Part shown: positions 56,223-64,000 of the stretch, in pieces
How the letters are laid out: every line of letters starts with the position of its first letter
How positions within the stretch are numbered: position 1 is the first letter of the stretch
Assembly (NCBI RefSeq): GCF_000215995.1
Contig: NC_015680.1
Location: 682,001 to 746,000 of the forward strand
DNA length: 64,000 nt
Reading direction: 5' to 3'
Source: Pyrococcus yayanosii CH1
GTDB lineage: Archaea > Methanobacteriota_B > Thermococci > Thermococcales > Thermococcaceae
The notes under the pieces: model-generated
Told to the model about the DNA's origin: nothing
The model's input: only the letters and a program-made list of their open reading frames with translations
The model's database searches: none
Made by a program: the position numbers and the translations under genes

Positions 56223-57322
56223 AGCCCATCACCTCTTATCGAGGTAGAGTAAGCGAATCCCCTCTTCGGAATCTCCTCTGTAACCTCGGGAGGACAGGAC
56301 TTCTCCTCAAGACCGAGAATCGTGCGCAGATTTCTCACGAAGTTTATGCCGGCCGGGCAGAAGGCCGTACAGCGGCCGCAGCCGACGCAGTAGCTTATGC
56401 CGAGCTTTTCGTTATAGGCATTCTTGCACATGTACCTGTTCATGAAACGGGCCTTCTTTGTGGGTCTGAAGTTGTGACCGCCCGCCACAAGCCCATGGCT
56501 CCTGAACTGGCAGGAGTCCCACCGCCTCTCCCTGTATCCCGTGTCGCCGTCGAAGTTAACGATGTCTTGAACTTCATAGCAGCGGCAGGTCGGGCAGGTC
56601 GTGTTGCAGATGCCACAGGCGAGGCAGAGATCGCTCTGCTCGTCCCACATTGGGTGCTCCATCTCGAGCTCGAGGAGGTAGCGGAGGTTGCCCCAGTCCT
56701 CGTGGTACTTAAAGGCCTCGTGCCTCCTCCTCTCGAACTCCCTGAAGGCGCAGATATCCTCCGCCGTGACGGCCTCGAAGAGCTTGATGTTCTTGTCCAC
56801 TATCCTGTGGCCCCTTGGAGTTCCCACGCGGACGAGCCAGCCGTCAGGAAGCTCGTGGAGGAAGAGGTCGAAGCCGTCGTCGGCAAAGTCCGTCTCACGA
56901 AGGTTGCAGAAGCAGTACTCGTCCGGCATGCAACTTATGCCGATGATTATTCCCTTCTCCCTGCGAGCCTTGTAGTACTTGTCCGGGAACTCGTCCAGAT
57001 AAATCGTGTCGAGTATCTTAAGGCCATAGATGTCACAGGCGTGGACACCGAAGAGAACGAATGGTTCGACGTTCTCGATTACCTCCCTGTACTCCGCCTT
57101 CGAGATGCTGAACTCGAATAGCTTCTCTCTTGGCAGGAAGAAGAACTTCTTGGGCGGCATTATCGTCCTTGTATAGTGGAACTCAACCTTCCTGACGTCG
57201 TCAATCTCCCTAAAGTCGTAGAACTTGTCGGAAATCTTGACTGGGGCGTAAAGTTTACCCAGCTCCTTCAATCGCTCAAGGAATTCATAGGTGTTCTCCT
57301 TGGGGAGCTTAACGTATCTCAT
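56219..57322 (-). CDS. hydB: Cytosolic NiFe sulfhydrogenase I, beta (iron-sulfur) subunit
   Basis: 367 residues, equal to P. furiosus SHI beta, also known as the sulfhydrogenase subunit with homology to anaerobic sulfite reductase A. Two [4Fe-4S] sets are seen: [16 protein letters not shown] and [27 protein letters not shown] and CMPDEYCFC are further family cysteines. First gene of the operon; the ATG 57322 follows GGTGATGGAGG. Its promoter holds the SurR-like site listed next. Confidence 0.96.
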   Translation of the reverse strand: MRYVKLPKENTYEFLERLKELGKLYAPVKISDKFYDFREIDDVRKVEFHYTRTIMPPKKFFFLPREKLFEFSISKAEYREVIENVEPFVLFGVHACDIYGLKILDTIYLDEFPDKYYKARREKGIIIGISCMPDEYCFCNLRETDFADDGFDLFLHELPDGWLVRVGTPRGHRIVDKNIKLFEAVTAEDICAFREFERRRHEAFKYHEDWGNLRYLLELEMEHPMWDEQSDLCLACGICNTTCPTCRCYEVQDIVNFDGDTGYRERRWDSCQFRSHGLVAGGHNFRPTKKARFMNRYMCKNAYNEKLGISYCVGCGRCTAFCPAGINFVRNLRTILGLEEKSCPPEVTEEIPKRGFAYSTSIRGDGL

Positions 57323-57407
57323 CCTCCATCACCCCTAATGAGCACAATTTATGCATGTGCACGTTTTTGTTCAGCCTCGGCAATCCTACTCCAATCCCAA
57401 AAAAAGC

Positions 57408-57440
57408 GTTTTTAAAGCCCCTAGTTGGCAACCAAAGGTT
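57408..57440 (-). promoter_or_regulatory. hydB promoter with a consensus SurR site upstream of the TATA box
   Basis: GTT-GGC-AAC-CAAAG-GTT at 57424-57440 matches the extended SurR consensus GTTn3AACn5GTT exactly. On the minus strand it is directly upstream of a TATA-like GGCTTTAAAAACG at 57407-57419. This is the activating layout known for hydrogenase genes of P. furiosus, where reduced SurR promotes H2 metabolism when sulfur is absent. The coding start is about 90 bases on. Confidence 0.75.
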
Positions 57441-57835
57441 AAAGTAGCTTTGTTTACCTAAAAAGGCTAAGAATAACAAAAATTATTGTTTCAATGCTGT
57501 CCGCTCCCGAGACGTTGAAGGATAGAAACATGACTATATTGGACTTTTAATCCTATCAAAGCTCTAGATTGTACTATGATGTCCATAATCTATGCCATGC
57601 AGCATGATTTAATTAGAGTTAGAGAGCCTCGCTATAGATCAACAAGGTTAGGGATCCTAGCAGATTTAGCACTCTACATACTGCCTCACCCAGGGGAACT
57701 AGACTCCGCGGGAGCGGGGCTAGTCAAGTCTAAGCTACCATTCTACCTGAAAGGCCCTGTCTGTAGCGGTCGTTGAGAAACAGGAGTTATGTTATAAAGG
57801 AATTGTTGGAGAACCTTTAGCCGAGGTGATGTCCC
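57441..57835. other. Intergenic region with a possible small frame
   Basis: About 395 bp between the hyd promoter and the LigB-like gene. It contains a 66-codon frame at 57576-57776 (MMSIIYAMQHDLIRVREPRY, ending LPFYLKGPVCSGR) with no ribosome binding site. The composition shifts to GC-rich near 57690-57720 (CTCCGCGGGAGCGGGG, a likely hairpin). The frame has the look of a copied element fragment or a structured RNA rather than a free-standing gene. GAGGTGAT before 57836 and a TATA-like TTATAAAG at 57793-57800 belong to the next gene. Confidence 0.35.
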
Positions 57836-58624
57836 ATGCTGGCTGGAATCGCCATGATGCCTCACGGAAACGACGTCCTGGCCCCGAAGGATGATGAGAC
57901 GAGGTATCTGGCCGAGGTACTTAGGAGTATTGGGGAAGTCTTCAGAACCTTTGACGCCTACGTCCTCGCAACGCCCCACAACGTGAGGATGAGCGACCAC
58001 CTCGGCGTCATCTTCGCTAAGCACCTCGTTTCATGGCTTGGCTTCGCCGGCGTCGAGCTTCCCGGCGAGTATGAGACCGATAGAGAGCTCGCCCGGCTGA
58101 TTTACGAGGAGGCTAGGAAGGCAGGGCTGCCAGTCGTTGACATAAATTTCGCCTCCCTGAGCGGCGAGTACTCCCGCTTTCCCCTCAGCTGGGGCGAGCT
58201 CATCCCCCTCCACTTCCTCGAAAAGAGGCCTCTCGTCGTCGTTACGCCAGCGAGGAAGGTGTCAAGAGACACGCTTGTCCGCTTCGGTGAGGTCATAGCG
58301 GAGGTCGTGGAGAGTTACCCAAAGAAAGTTGGATTGATAATAAGCGCCGACCATGGACATGCCCATGATCCCAACGGTCCATACGGCTACGCCCCTGAGT
58401 CGAAGGAGTACGACGCCCTGATAATGCAGCTCATAAGGGAGAACCGCCTCGGGGAGCTTCTAAATCTCGACGAAGGCTTCATAGAGAGAGCCAAGCCCGA
58501 CAGCTACTGGCAGCTCCTCATAATGCTTGGAGCTCTGAGGAATGTCCCGATGACCCTCCGGGCCACTGCCTACGCCTGCCCAACGTACTTCGGGATGGGT
58601 GCCGCCCTCTACCTCAGGGAGTAG
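57836..58624 (+). CDS. Class III extradiol dioxygenase (LigB)/MEMO-like protein
   Basis: 262 residues. The N-terminus AGIAMMPHGNDVLAP has the conserved His, and YVLATPHNVRM, GLIISADHGHAHDPNGPYGYAPE and FGMGAALYL are other family segments. The DHGHAHD histidines suggest a metal site like those of aromatic ring-cleaving dioxygenases and the MEMO family. Archaeal substrates are unknown, so an enzymatic role is only suggested. A strong GAGGTGAT is placed before ATG 57836. Its end overlaps the convergent DUF763 gene by 11 bp. Confidence 0.82.
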   Translation: MLAGIAMMPHGNDVLAPKDDETRYLAEVLRSIGEVFRTFDAYVLATPHNVRMSDHLGVIFAKHLVSWLGFAGVELPGEYETDRELARLIYEEARKAGLPVVDINFASLSGEYSRFPLSWGELIPLHFLEKRPLVVVTPARKVSRDTLVRFGEVIAEVVESYPKKVGLIISADHGHAHDPNGPYGYAPESKEYDALIMQLIRENRLGELLNLDEGFIERAKPDSYWQLLIMLGALRNVPMTLRATAYACPTYFGMGAALYLRE

Positions 58625-59753
58625 GGATCTTGTCATCTTCGGGTGGCCTCCATCCCTTTGTTATCTTTGCCATGTTCTTCAGGAGCTCCCTGTCTCCTTT
58701 CCGGGCCACGACATCCTCTAGGAATCTTATGAGCTCATCGTAGGTTCCTCGCTCGATTCGGAAGGGAACCCTGTCCTTGCCGCCGACGGCATAGGCGAAC
58801 TTGAAGGGGTCTATCGGATGCGTTACTGGGTCCTTCCAGGAAGGATGGACATCGTAGACGAGCTCTGCCACGAGCGCTAAGGCCCTGAGTGTTCCCGGCC
58901 CGAGCCCCCTTATCAGAAGGAACTCCTCGTAGTTTTTGATACCTCCTTCCTTTAGGAACTCCAGAACCCTTTCGTTTAGTTCCAATCTCCCCAAGCTCTC
59001 GTACCTCCTCATCACGGCTCGGACGTCCACGTCCCTTGGCTTGTAGAAGACCGCATAACCCCTTACCATAGCCTTTATGGTCTCTAAGTCTCTCTTCAGC
59101 CCCCCTGGCCCCTCGGCCGCGATTTCAAGAAGGGTTCTCTGAAAGGTCTTAGACTCAAGGGCGACGGTGTTGAGGGCATACAGGCACTTGAAGCCCGCCA
59201 CGGCCTTGTGGGGGTCTATCGTGAAGGCCTCGGCATTGAACCAGTGGTACCTGCGGGCCAGTTTCTTCTCTGGGTTCATCCCCTGCTGGACGACGGCCCA
59301 GTTCCCCTCCTCGTCCAGGAAAAAGGTATGGTGATAGAGCTGGTAGCCGGTCTGTAGGGCCACGGTGTCGACCTTAGCTACGAGCCTCGATATCCTGACG
59401 TACTTCTCCCCTTCAAGACCGAACTTATCTGCTATCTCCATAAGCTCCTTTGGCGTTTCCCTGCTCCTCTTCCCCTTCCCACCGGCCACCTTAAGACCAA
59501 GCTCTTCCCTCGCGAGGACCTCCTTTATTATCCCGGTCGTCACAGTCGTACTCCCCGAAGAGTCCCAGTCCATGCCTATGAGGTTGTTGAAGGCCTGAAA
59601 CCATACTGGATCCGAAAGGCGCTCTAGCGTGCCCTTCGTTCCATACTCATCCACGAGAAGTTTCAGGACGAGGGCGGCGAGCTTCCTCATCCTGCTGGCG
59701 AGCCATGGAGGGACGTGGCCCGTGTGAAGAGGGAGCTCGGCAACTCCTCTCAT
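58614..59753 (-). CDS. DUF763 family protein
   Basis: 379 residues, recognised by MRGVAELPLHTGHVPPWL at the start, LIGMDWDSSGSTTVTTGIIKEVL and YHHTFFLDEEGNWAVVQQGMN in the middle, and LLIRGLGPGTLRALALVAELVY, which looks like a helix-hairpin-helix. The family is widespread in archaea and some bacteria and is thought to act on DNA, but no function is established. It begins two bases after the M20 peptidase stop and is probably in its operon. Confidence 0.85.
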   Translation of the reverse strand: MRGVAELPLHTGHVPPWLASRMRKLAALVLKLLVDEYGTKGTLERLSDPVWFQAFNNLIGMDWDSSGSTTVTTGIIKEVLAREELGLKVAGGKGKRSRETPKELMEIADKFGLEGEKYVRISRLVAKVDTVALQTGYQLYHHTFFLDEEGNWAVVQQGMNPEKKLARRYHWFNAEAFTIDPHKAVAGFKCLYALNTVALESKTFQRTLLEIAAEGPGGLKRDLETIKAMVRGYAVFYKPRDVDVRAVMRRYESLGRLELNERVLEFLKEGGIKNYEEFLLIRGLGPGTLRALALVAELVYDVHPSWKDPVTHPIDPFKFAYAVGGKDRVPFRIERGTYDELIRFLEDVVARKGDRELLKNMAKITKGWRPPEDDKIPTP

Positions 59754-59755
59754 GG

Positions 59756-60817
59756 CTATCCCTTCCCGTAGACGTCGTTTACCGCCATTAGGAACTCGCT
59801 CGCTTTGACAACGTCCCTGACGTCAATCCTCTCATGCCGGGTGTGGGATATATCGAGGTTGCCGGGCCCGAACACTATCGTTTTCGTGCCATTGTACATG
59901 AAGTTTATTGCATCGGTCCAGCTTCTCATGCCGCCGAACTCGCTTAGGCCCGTAATCTCCATGGCCTTCTTGGCTATCTGGACTATCTCTTCCTCCTCGC
60001 CCAACTCATATCCGTCCCATATCTCCGTGTACTCGTAGCGAAGGGTGTATTCATCAAGTATCGGGTCCATCAAATCGAGAACGTCCTCAACCTCCTGCTC
60101 CGGCAAGAGCCTCGCCTCAAGGCGACCACGGCAGAGGGCGGGGATTAAGTAGTGGGGGTTCTCGCAGACGAGCTCTTGAATGCCGATATGGGGGTCAAAG
60201 TACTTCCCCTTGGCCCTAAAGGGCTCTAGCTTCTTCAGCTCCTCTAGCATCCTAAAGGCCTGCTCTATGGCGTTCAAACCGCTCTCGGGGCATGCACCAT
60301 GGGCTTCCTTTCCATCCACCTCAAAATAAGCTTCAATGTTTCCGGCGTGGGCTATGTGAATCTCAAGATCTGTCGGCTCAAGGACGATGGCCATCTTGGG
60401 CCTGTATCTCTCCATGAAGAGGGCACTGCCACGGCCACCCTTCTCCTCGTCGCTGACGAAGACTATTCCGACGTTTAGGTCTTTTCCTTCCTTCCTCAGT
60501 TGCTCCAGCATGAGAAGGATGGCCGCTATACCTCCCTTTATGTCGCTCGCACCTGTTCCGTAAACTATGTTGCCCCTGACGAAGGGTTCTACTCTCACGT
60601 CTATCGTGTCCATATGAACCTCGAAGAAGAGCTCCGCCTTCGGGTTGACGATTAGGTCGATTATCTCGCCGTCACTCTCTATGTGAACATCGTAATCAAG
60701 CCTGTGGAGGAACTCCATTATGTGCAGGGCAAGCCTGTCCTCGTGGCCTGAGGGTGAGGGAATCTTTAAGAGCTGGATGAGTATCTCCTTTGCGCGTTCG
60801 GCCTTCACTTTTCCCAC
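59756..60817 (-). CDS. M20 family metallo-peptidase/deacylase (ArgE/DapE/CPG2 type)
   Basis: 353 residues with the two-zinc site of the M20 family: FFEVHMDTIDV (His and Asp), YGTGASDIKGGIAAILLM (bridging Asp), VSDEEKGGRGSALF (Glu-Glu), LEPTDLEIHIAHAGN, and a C-terminal PGNLDISHTRHERI His. A dimerisation domain lies between about residues 165 and 270. It hydrolyses an N-acyl amino acid or small peptide; the exact substrate (N-acetyl-ornithine or -lysine type) cannot be told from the sequence. The upstream gap of 48 bp to the next plus-strand gene holds a shared TATTTATAAAG region. Confidence 0.85.
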   Translation of the reverse strand: MGKVKAERAKEILIQLLKIPSPSGHEDRLALHIMEFLHRLDYDVHIESDGEIIDLIVNPKAELFFEVHMDTIDVRVEPFVRGNIVYGTGASDIKGGIAAILLMLEQLRKEGKDLNVGIVFVSDEEKGGRGSALFMERYRPKMAIVLEPTDLEIHIAHAGNIEAYFEVDGKEAHGACPESGLNAIEQAFRMLEELKKLEPFRAKGKYFDPHIGIQELVCENPHYLIPALCRGRLEARLLPEQEVEDVLDLMDPILDEYTLRYEYTEIWDGYELGEEEEIVQIAKKAMEITGLSEFGGMRSWTDAINFMYNGTKTIVFGPGNLDISHTRHERIDVRDVVKASEFLMAVNDVYGKG

Positions 60818-60865
60818 CTCGAATTAGCTCATCCTAATTATTTATAAAGGTTGGGAGGTGCCCGG

Positions 60866-61249
60866 ATGATAGAGAGGATAAGGCTCAGGGAAGAATTGGA
60901 CGAAGAGGCTTACGAGAGAGTTCTAAAAACTTTGGAGATGCTCAAGGAGCGTTTTCCAAACGTCCTCGTGAGGAAGACGAAGACGGGGGAGAAGGTGAGC
61001 TTTATCGACATCGATGTATGCGGTGGCATAAACTTCGACATCATAGTGGGCGTCAGGGAGAGGCCCTTCGTTGCAGTTGAGATGGAGGGAAAGAAGGCGG
61101 TTTACGCGTTTGGCATAATGAGGTTTCTCCTCGAAGAGGCCTGTGTCGAGTTCAAACAGGAGTGTGACGGCTCCGATGCCTATCTGGGGCTGAAGAGAAA
61201 GCTCAGGGCGAAGAACCTTCTGGACTTCCTCTTAGCCTCGAAGCGATGA
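60866..61249 (+). CDS. Conserved-looking hypothetical protein
   Basis: 127 residues: RLREELDEEAYERVLKTLEML, then KVSFIDIDVCGGINFDIIVGVRERPFVAVEM and LLEEACVEFKQECDGSDAYLGL. Mixed alpha/beta with three cysteines and no recognised motif. GGGAGGTG precedes ATG 60866 by five bases and TATTTATAAAG is at 60837-60847, so it is a real gene. Its last 47 bases overlap the end of the SWIM-domain gene on the other strand. Confidence 0.7.
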   Translation: MIERIRLREELDEEAYERVLKTLEMLKERFPNVLVRKTKTGEKVSFIDIDVCGGINFDIIVGVRERPFVAVEMEGKKAVYAFGIMRFLLEEACVEFKQECDGSDAYLGLKRKLRAKNLLDFLLASKR

Positions 61250-61685
61250 TCCCAGTGATGGCGTGGTCATAGAAAATTCTCTCAAACTCCTCGAAGAGCA
61301 TTGAAAGTCGAAGTCTGAATGTTTCATCGCCATCGAGCATCTCAAGGGCCTTGAGGAAAAGCTCTCCAACTCTACTTCCACTTTCGTCTGTCTTCAGAGC
61401 GTGGCCTATTTCCCTTAGTATAATCTCTTTGCCAAACTCTCTGTTCTCAGCGGCAAACCTCCAGACTTCAGCTTCGGCGGTGATAAGATTGGCGTCTGCC
61501 TCTATGTAGTTTCCTCTCTCGTATTCCCAGAGGACGGCCATTACGTGCTTACAGTTTCCACCCCTCGGACACGTGCACATCCCTTGGCCTGTCCCTAAAT
61601 CAATGACGACGAGGTATGCGTAGGTGCCAAGCACCCTGCCGTAGAGCCTCTTCCCCGATTTAACTACCCAAGAAACTCGGGCCAT
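61203..61685 (-). CDS. SWIM zinc finger protein
   Basis: 160 residues. The SWIM motif CTCPRGGNCKHVMAVLW (C-x-C-x6-C-x-H, about residues 36-48) follows strands that read VVKSGKRLYGRVLGTYAYLVVIDLG. The rest is helical. SWIM fingers bind DNA or protein, and stand-alone archaeal forms are uncharacterised. The start is ATG 61685; the frame extends to GTG 61694. Tail overlap with the gene at 60866-61249 is the longest convergent overlap in the window. Confidence 0.8.
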   Translation of the reverse strand: MARVSWVVKSGKRLYGRVLGTYAYLVVIDLGTGQGMCTCPRGGNCKHVMAVLWEYERGNYIEADANLITAEAEVWRFAAENREFGKEIILREIGHALKTDESGSRVGELFLKALEMLDGDETFRLRLSMLFEEFERIFYDHAITGIIASRLRGSPEGSSP

Positions 61686-61860
61686 TTTTACCACAGATAA
61701 TTGTGGACAATCAGTATATAAGGCTTTTGGTCCCTTTCCTCTGTCTAAGGTTGGGGGTAATTATTTCCAGAAACAGGGACATTACTTATTCTGACCCATA
61801 AGGCTTATATATGGATTCTAATATACTACAGTGCTGATAAACGGCCAAGGAGGTGCCATA

Positions 61861-61956
61861 ATGTATGGATGGGCAAAATTTGTGTTGTTTGTATTGCCAA
61901 CACTTATAGTTTTAGTATCCATAGCAATTTATTACATCTCGGGCAATAGGAGGTGA
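61861..61956 (+). CDS. 31-residue single-helix membrane peptide paired with the symporter
   Basis: MYGWAKFVLFVLPTLIVLVS is followed by IAIYYISGNRR and a stop at 61954-61956. It is one transmembrane helix with a basic end. GGAGGTG lies eight bases before ATG 61861, and TATA-like GCTTATATATGG is at 61802-61813. The symporter starts six bases after it, with its ribosome binding site inside this gene's last codons, so the two are coupled. Small partner peptides of this type are common beside archaeal and bacterial sodium:solute symporters. Confidence 0.75.
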   Translation: MYGWAKFVLFVLPTLIVLVSIAIYYISGNRR

Positions 61957-61961
61957 GGGAA

Positions 61962-63440
61962 ATGGAAACAGCGTATGAAATGCTCAAGAATCCGGCCGCA
62001 TTTGCGGCGTTTTTATTTACACTGCTACTTCCAATTCTTGTAGGATTCTTCGTTATGAAAAGAACCAAGACAGAAGAAGACTTTTTCCTTGGCGGAAGAG
62101 CTATGGACAAAATAACGGTGGCACTTTCCGCCGTATCTTCAGGAAGGTCTAGCTGGCTCGTGCTGGGTCTTAGCGGAATGGCTTATAAAATGGGTGTTAC
62201 GGCGGTCTGGGCGGCGGTTGGATATATAACGGCGGAAATGCTACAGTTCGTGTACATGGGCATAAGGCTAAGAAAGTTCTCTGAGAAATTCAAAGCCATA
62301 ACGGTTCCGGACTATTTTGAAGCCAGGTTTAGGGACAATACAAAAATCGTTAGGCTTGTGGTTTCGATAATAATAGTCATATTTCTGACGTCATATGTTG
62401 GGGCCCAGTTTAATGCCGGCGCAAAAACACTCAGTGCTGCCCTTGGCATGGGAATGCTAGAGGCACTCCTAGTTGCCGTGCTCATGATCGTAATATATAT
62501 GATTCTGGGAGGCTTCATAGCAGTAGCGTACAACGATGTCATAAGGGCCGTAATAATGATTATAGGCCTGACGGTTCTTCCAGCCGTTGCCATAGCTAAA
62601 GTCGGGGGTATTGGGGCACTGTTGGAGATCCTCCACCAGCTAAACCCCAAGTACATTGATCCCTGGGCATTTGGAGCGGGGGTTGTGATTGGTTTCATAG
62701 GAATTGGGCTTGGATCTCCCGGACAGCCTCACATAATAGTTCGTTACATGTCTATAGACAACCCCAATAGACTCAGGCAATCAACTGTTATAGGAACTTT
62801 TTGGAATGTTGTCCTTGCGTGGGGTGCCATTTTCGTAGGATTAGCAGGCAGGGCGCTGTTTCCTGATGTAAAAATGCTACCGAATGAGAGTGCAGAAATG
62901 GTGTATCCACTGTTGAGTGCAGAATTCTTCGGCCCAGTGCTCTATGGTATTCTCATGGGTGGAATATTTGCGGCAATATTATCAACGGCGGACTCTCAGC
63001 TGCTCGTTGTGTCTTCAACCGTTGTCAAAGACTTCTATCAGGAAGTCATCAAAAAGGGCCACCCAATAGATGATAAAACGGCATTGAGATTGAGTAGGAT
63101 CACGGTATTTGTAATAGGATTCCTAGCGGCCATAATGGCCTACTATGCGAAAGACATAATATTCTGGTTCGTGCTATTTGCATGGGGTGGACTGGGGGCG
63201 TCTATAGGGCCAACGTTAATACTTTCCCTGTACTGGAAGAGAACAACAAAATGGGGAGTAATAGCAGGGATGGTCGTGGGAACTGTAACAACTATCGTTT
63301 GGAAGCTTTATTTAAAGCAGATTACGGGGCTTTATGAACTGGTGCCAGCGTTCATATTTGCCCTCATAGCCACTATAGTTGTGAGCCTCGCCACCAAGCC
63401 TCCAGAGAACGTGGAGGAGCTCATGAAAGCTATGGAATAA
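61962..63440 (+). CDS. Sodium:solute symporter (SSS/PutP family)
   Basis: 492 residues with about 13 transmembrane segments. Family signs are ADDFFLGGR-type text seen here as TEEDFFLGGRAMDKITVALSA split over the first loop, SSGRSSWLVLGLSGMAY, GAQFNAGAKTL, and the sodium-site region GGIFAAILSTADSQLLVVSS near residue 345. It should import an amino acid or carboxylate with sodium; proline is the usual annotation but the substrate cannot be read from the sequence. The start is ATG 61962 after GGAGGTGAGG, in preference to the frame start at 61953. Confidence 0.9.
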   Translation: METAYEMLKNPAAFAAFLFTLLLPILVGFFVMKRTKTEEDFFLGGRAMDKITVALSAVSSGRSSWLVLGLSGMAYKMGVTAVWAAVGYITAEMLQFVYMGIRLRKFSEKFKAITVPDYFEARFRDNTKIVRLVVSIIIVIFLTSYVGAQFNAGAKTLSAALGMGMLEALLVAVLMIVIYMILGGFIAVAYNDVIRAVIMIIGLTVLPAVAIAKVGGIGALLEILHQLNPKYIDPWAFGAGVVIGFIGIGLGSPGQPHIIVRYMSIDNPNRLRQSTVIGTFWNVVLAWGAIFVGLAGRALFPDVKMLPNESAEMVYPLLSAEFFGPVLYGILMGGIFAAILSTADSQLLVVSSTVVKDFYQEVIKKGHPIDDKTALRLSRITVFVIGFLAAIMAYYAKDIIFWFVLFAWGGLGASIGPTLILSLYWKRTTKWGVIAGMVVGTVTTIVWKLYLKQITGLYELVPAFIFALIATIVVSLATKPPENVEELMKAME

Positions 63441-63563
63441 GCTGGTAAATTGTGCGTGGAACTTTTGCCCCTCTTCTTTTTACAGCTCTGTAAGGAAACT
63501 GATAACCTAACGGAAACCTTTATTTGATTTGTAAGAAAAAGAATGCCCAAGAGGGGTGATTGA

Positions 63564-64000
63564 ATGAAGGAGTTAAGCATCTTACTTATCATCATCCTCG
63601 CCGTGGCGGCCCTTGGATGCCTTGGGGAAACTTCAACTCCCACCACCTCTCCTCCTAAACTACAACTCGATAAGTCGAAGTTCCACTTCTATCTATACGG
63701 CATGGCCACATGCCCCCACTGCCAGAACATGAAAAGGGAACTTCCCAAGTTCTTCGGTGAAGATAGTCTGACATATTATGAGCTCATCAACAACGAGCAC
63801 AACACCAAAATATTTATGGAGTTCTCCAAGGAGCTGGGCGTTAGGGGAGTGCCCCTCATAGGGGTGTTCTATGATGGAAAGCTCTACGCCATCATCGAGG
63901 GCGAAATAGACCCCTCTAAGATTCCAGAGATAGTAAAAGAGGCCATGGACAGGGAAGGCATCATAGTTCTATCCAGCCGAGCGTATCTGATACCTTTCAA
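63564..64000 (+). CDS. Thioredoxin-like lipoprotein, 5' part (cut by right edge)
   Basis: At least 145 residues. The start MKELSILLIIILAVAALGCLG is a lipoprotein signal with a lipobox-like AALGC, followed by a Thr/Pro linker (TSTPTTSPP). A thioredoxin-like fold comes next, FHFYLYGMATCPHCQNMKRE, with the redox pair CPHC and later GVRGVPLIGVFYDG (cis-Pro region). It would sit on the outer face of the membrane and reduce or form disulfides. The region after residue 130 (IIVLSSRAYLIPF) may begin a membrane part beyond the window. GAGGGGTGAT precedes ATG 63564. Confidence 0.85.
   Translation, partial: MKELSILLIIILAVAALGCLGETSTPTTSPPKLQLDKSKFHFYLYGMATCPHCQNMKRELPKFFGEDSLTYYELINNEHNTKIFMEFSKELGVRGVPLIGVFYDGKLYAIIEGEIDPSKIPEIVKEAMDREGIIVLSSRAYLIPF

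Noticed and set aside
53344-57121. Long plus-strand open frames opposite the hydrogenase genes
   Set aside because: They are antisense shadows of hydBGDA with atypical residues and no start signals; the minus-strand genes have full family motifs.

Overview
The window is about 64 kb of a hyperthermophilic euryarchaeon of the order Thermococcales (Thermococcus, or a higher-GC Pyrococcus). The evidence is a cytosolic NiFe sulfhydrogenase operon (hydBGDA), a CoA-dependent sulfur reductase gene, an Nfn-type NADPH:ferredoxin oxidoreductase, Hel308/Hjm, archaeal Trm10, NreA, SRP19, several DUF257-type proteins, a CRISPR repeat of the Pyrococcus/Thermococcus type, and GGTGAT-type ribosome binding sites preceded by TTTAWA TATA boxes.

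Layout. 1-10.6 kb is core: pyruvate kinase (cut by the left edge), DUF1464, the sulfur reductase, tmcA, carbamate kinase, hel308 and trm10. 10.6-24.5 kb is the defence island: a leader, a CRISPR array of 30 repeats and 29 spacers, two CARF-domain effector genes (CARF-PIN and CARF-HEPN) on the minus strand, and a type III-B operon cmr1-cmr2-cmr3-csx3-cmr4-cmr5-cmr6 on the plus strand. No cas1, cas2 or cas6 is in the window. 24.6-29.6 kb holds cobalamin salvage genes followed by two genes that look frameshifted (a methyltransferase and an MFS transporter). 29.7-33.2 kb has valS and a ferritin-like protein. 33.1-37.8 kb is a chemoreceptor locus in which the receptor gene is split by a 1.6 kb IS605-type element carrying a ribbon-helix-helix-like gene and tnpB. 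38.0-42.4 kb has decayed genes, a Na+/H+ antiporter, a CBS protein, NreA, an AsnC-type domain and SRP19. 42.4-48 kb is RNA metabolism: TrmI, tRNA-Val(UAC), a TPR protein, RNase P Rpp30, a COG1325-type protein and a methylthiotransferase. 48-50.3 kb is nfn. 50.5-53.2 kb is an AT-rich membrane/ABC cluster whose ATPase is broken. 53.3-57.3 kb is hydBGDA. 57.8-64 kb has a LigB/MEMO-like protein, DUF763, an M20 peptidase, small proteins, a sodium:solute symporter and a thioredoxin-like lipoprotein cut by the right edge.

How it works together. In the Cmr system the Cas10 subunit has an intact GGDD palm and no recognisable N-terminal HD nuclease motif. It is flanked by two candidate cyclic-oligoadenylate-activated RNases, and the operon carries a Csx3 ring-nuclease candidate. 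This predicts a signalling-dominated type III response with two ribonuclease outputs and a built-in off switch. The CARF-PIN protein is the least described part. Separately, three redox operons (sulfur reductase, nfn, hydBGDA) carry SurR-like sites whose position relative to the TATA box fits opposite regulation by sulfur.

Five genes need one indel to restore a family-like reading frame. I cannot tell real decay from sequencing error without reads.
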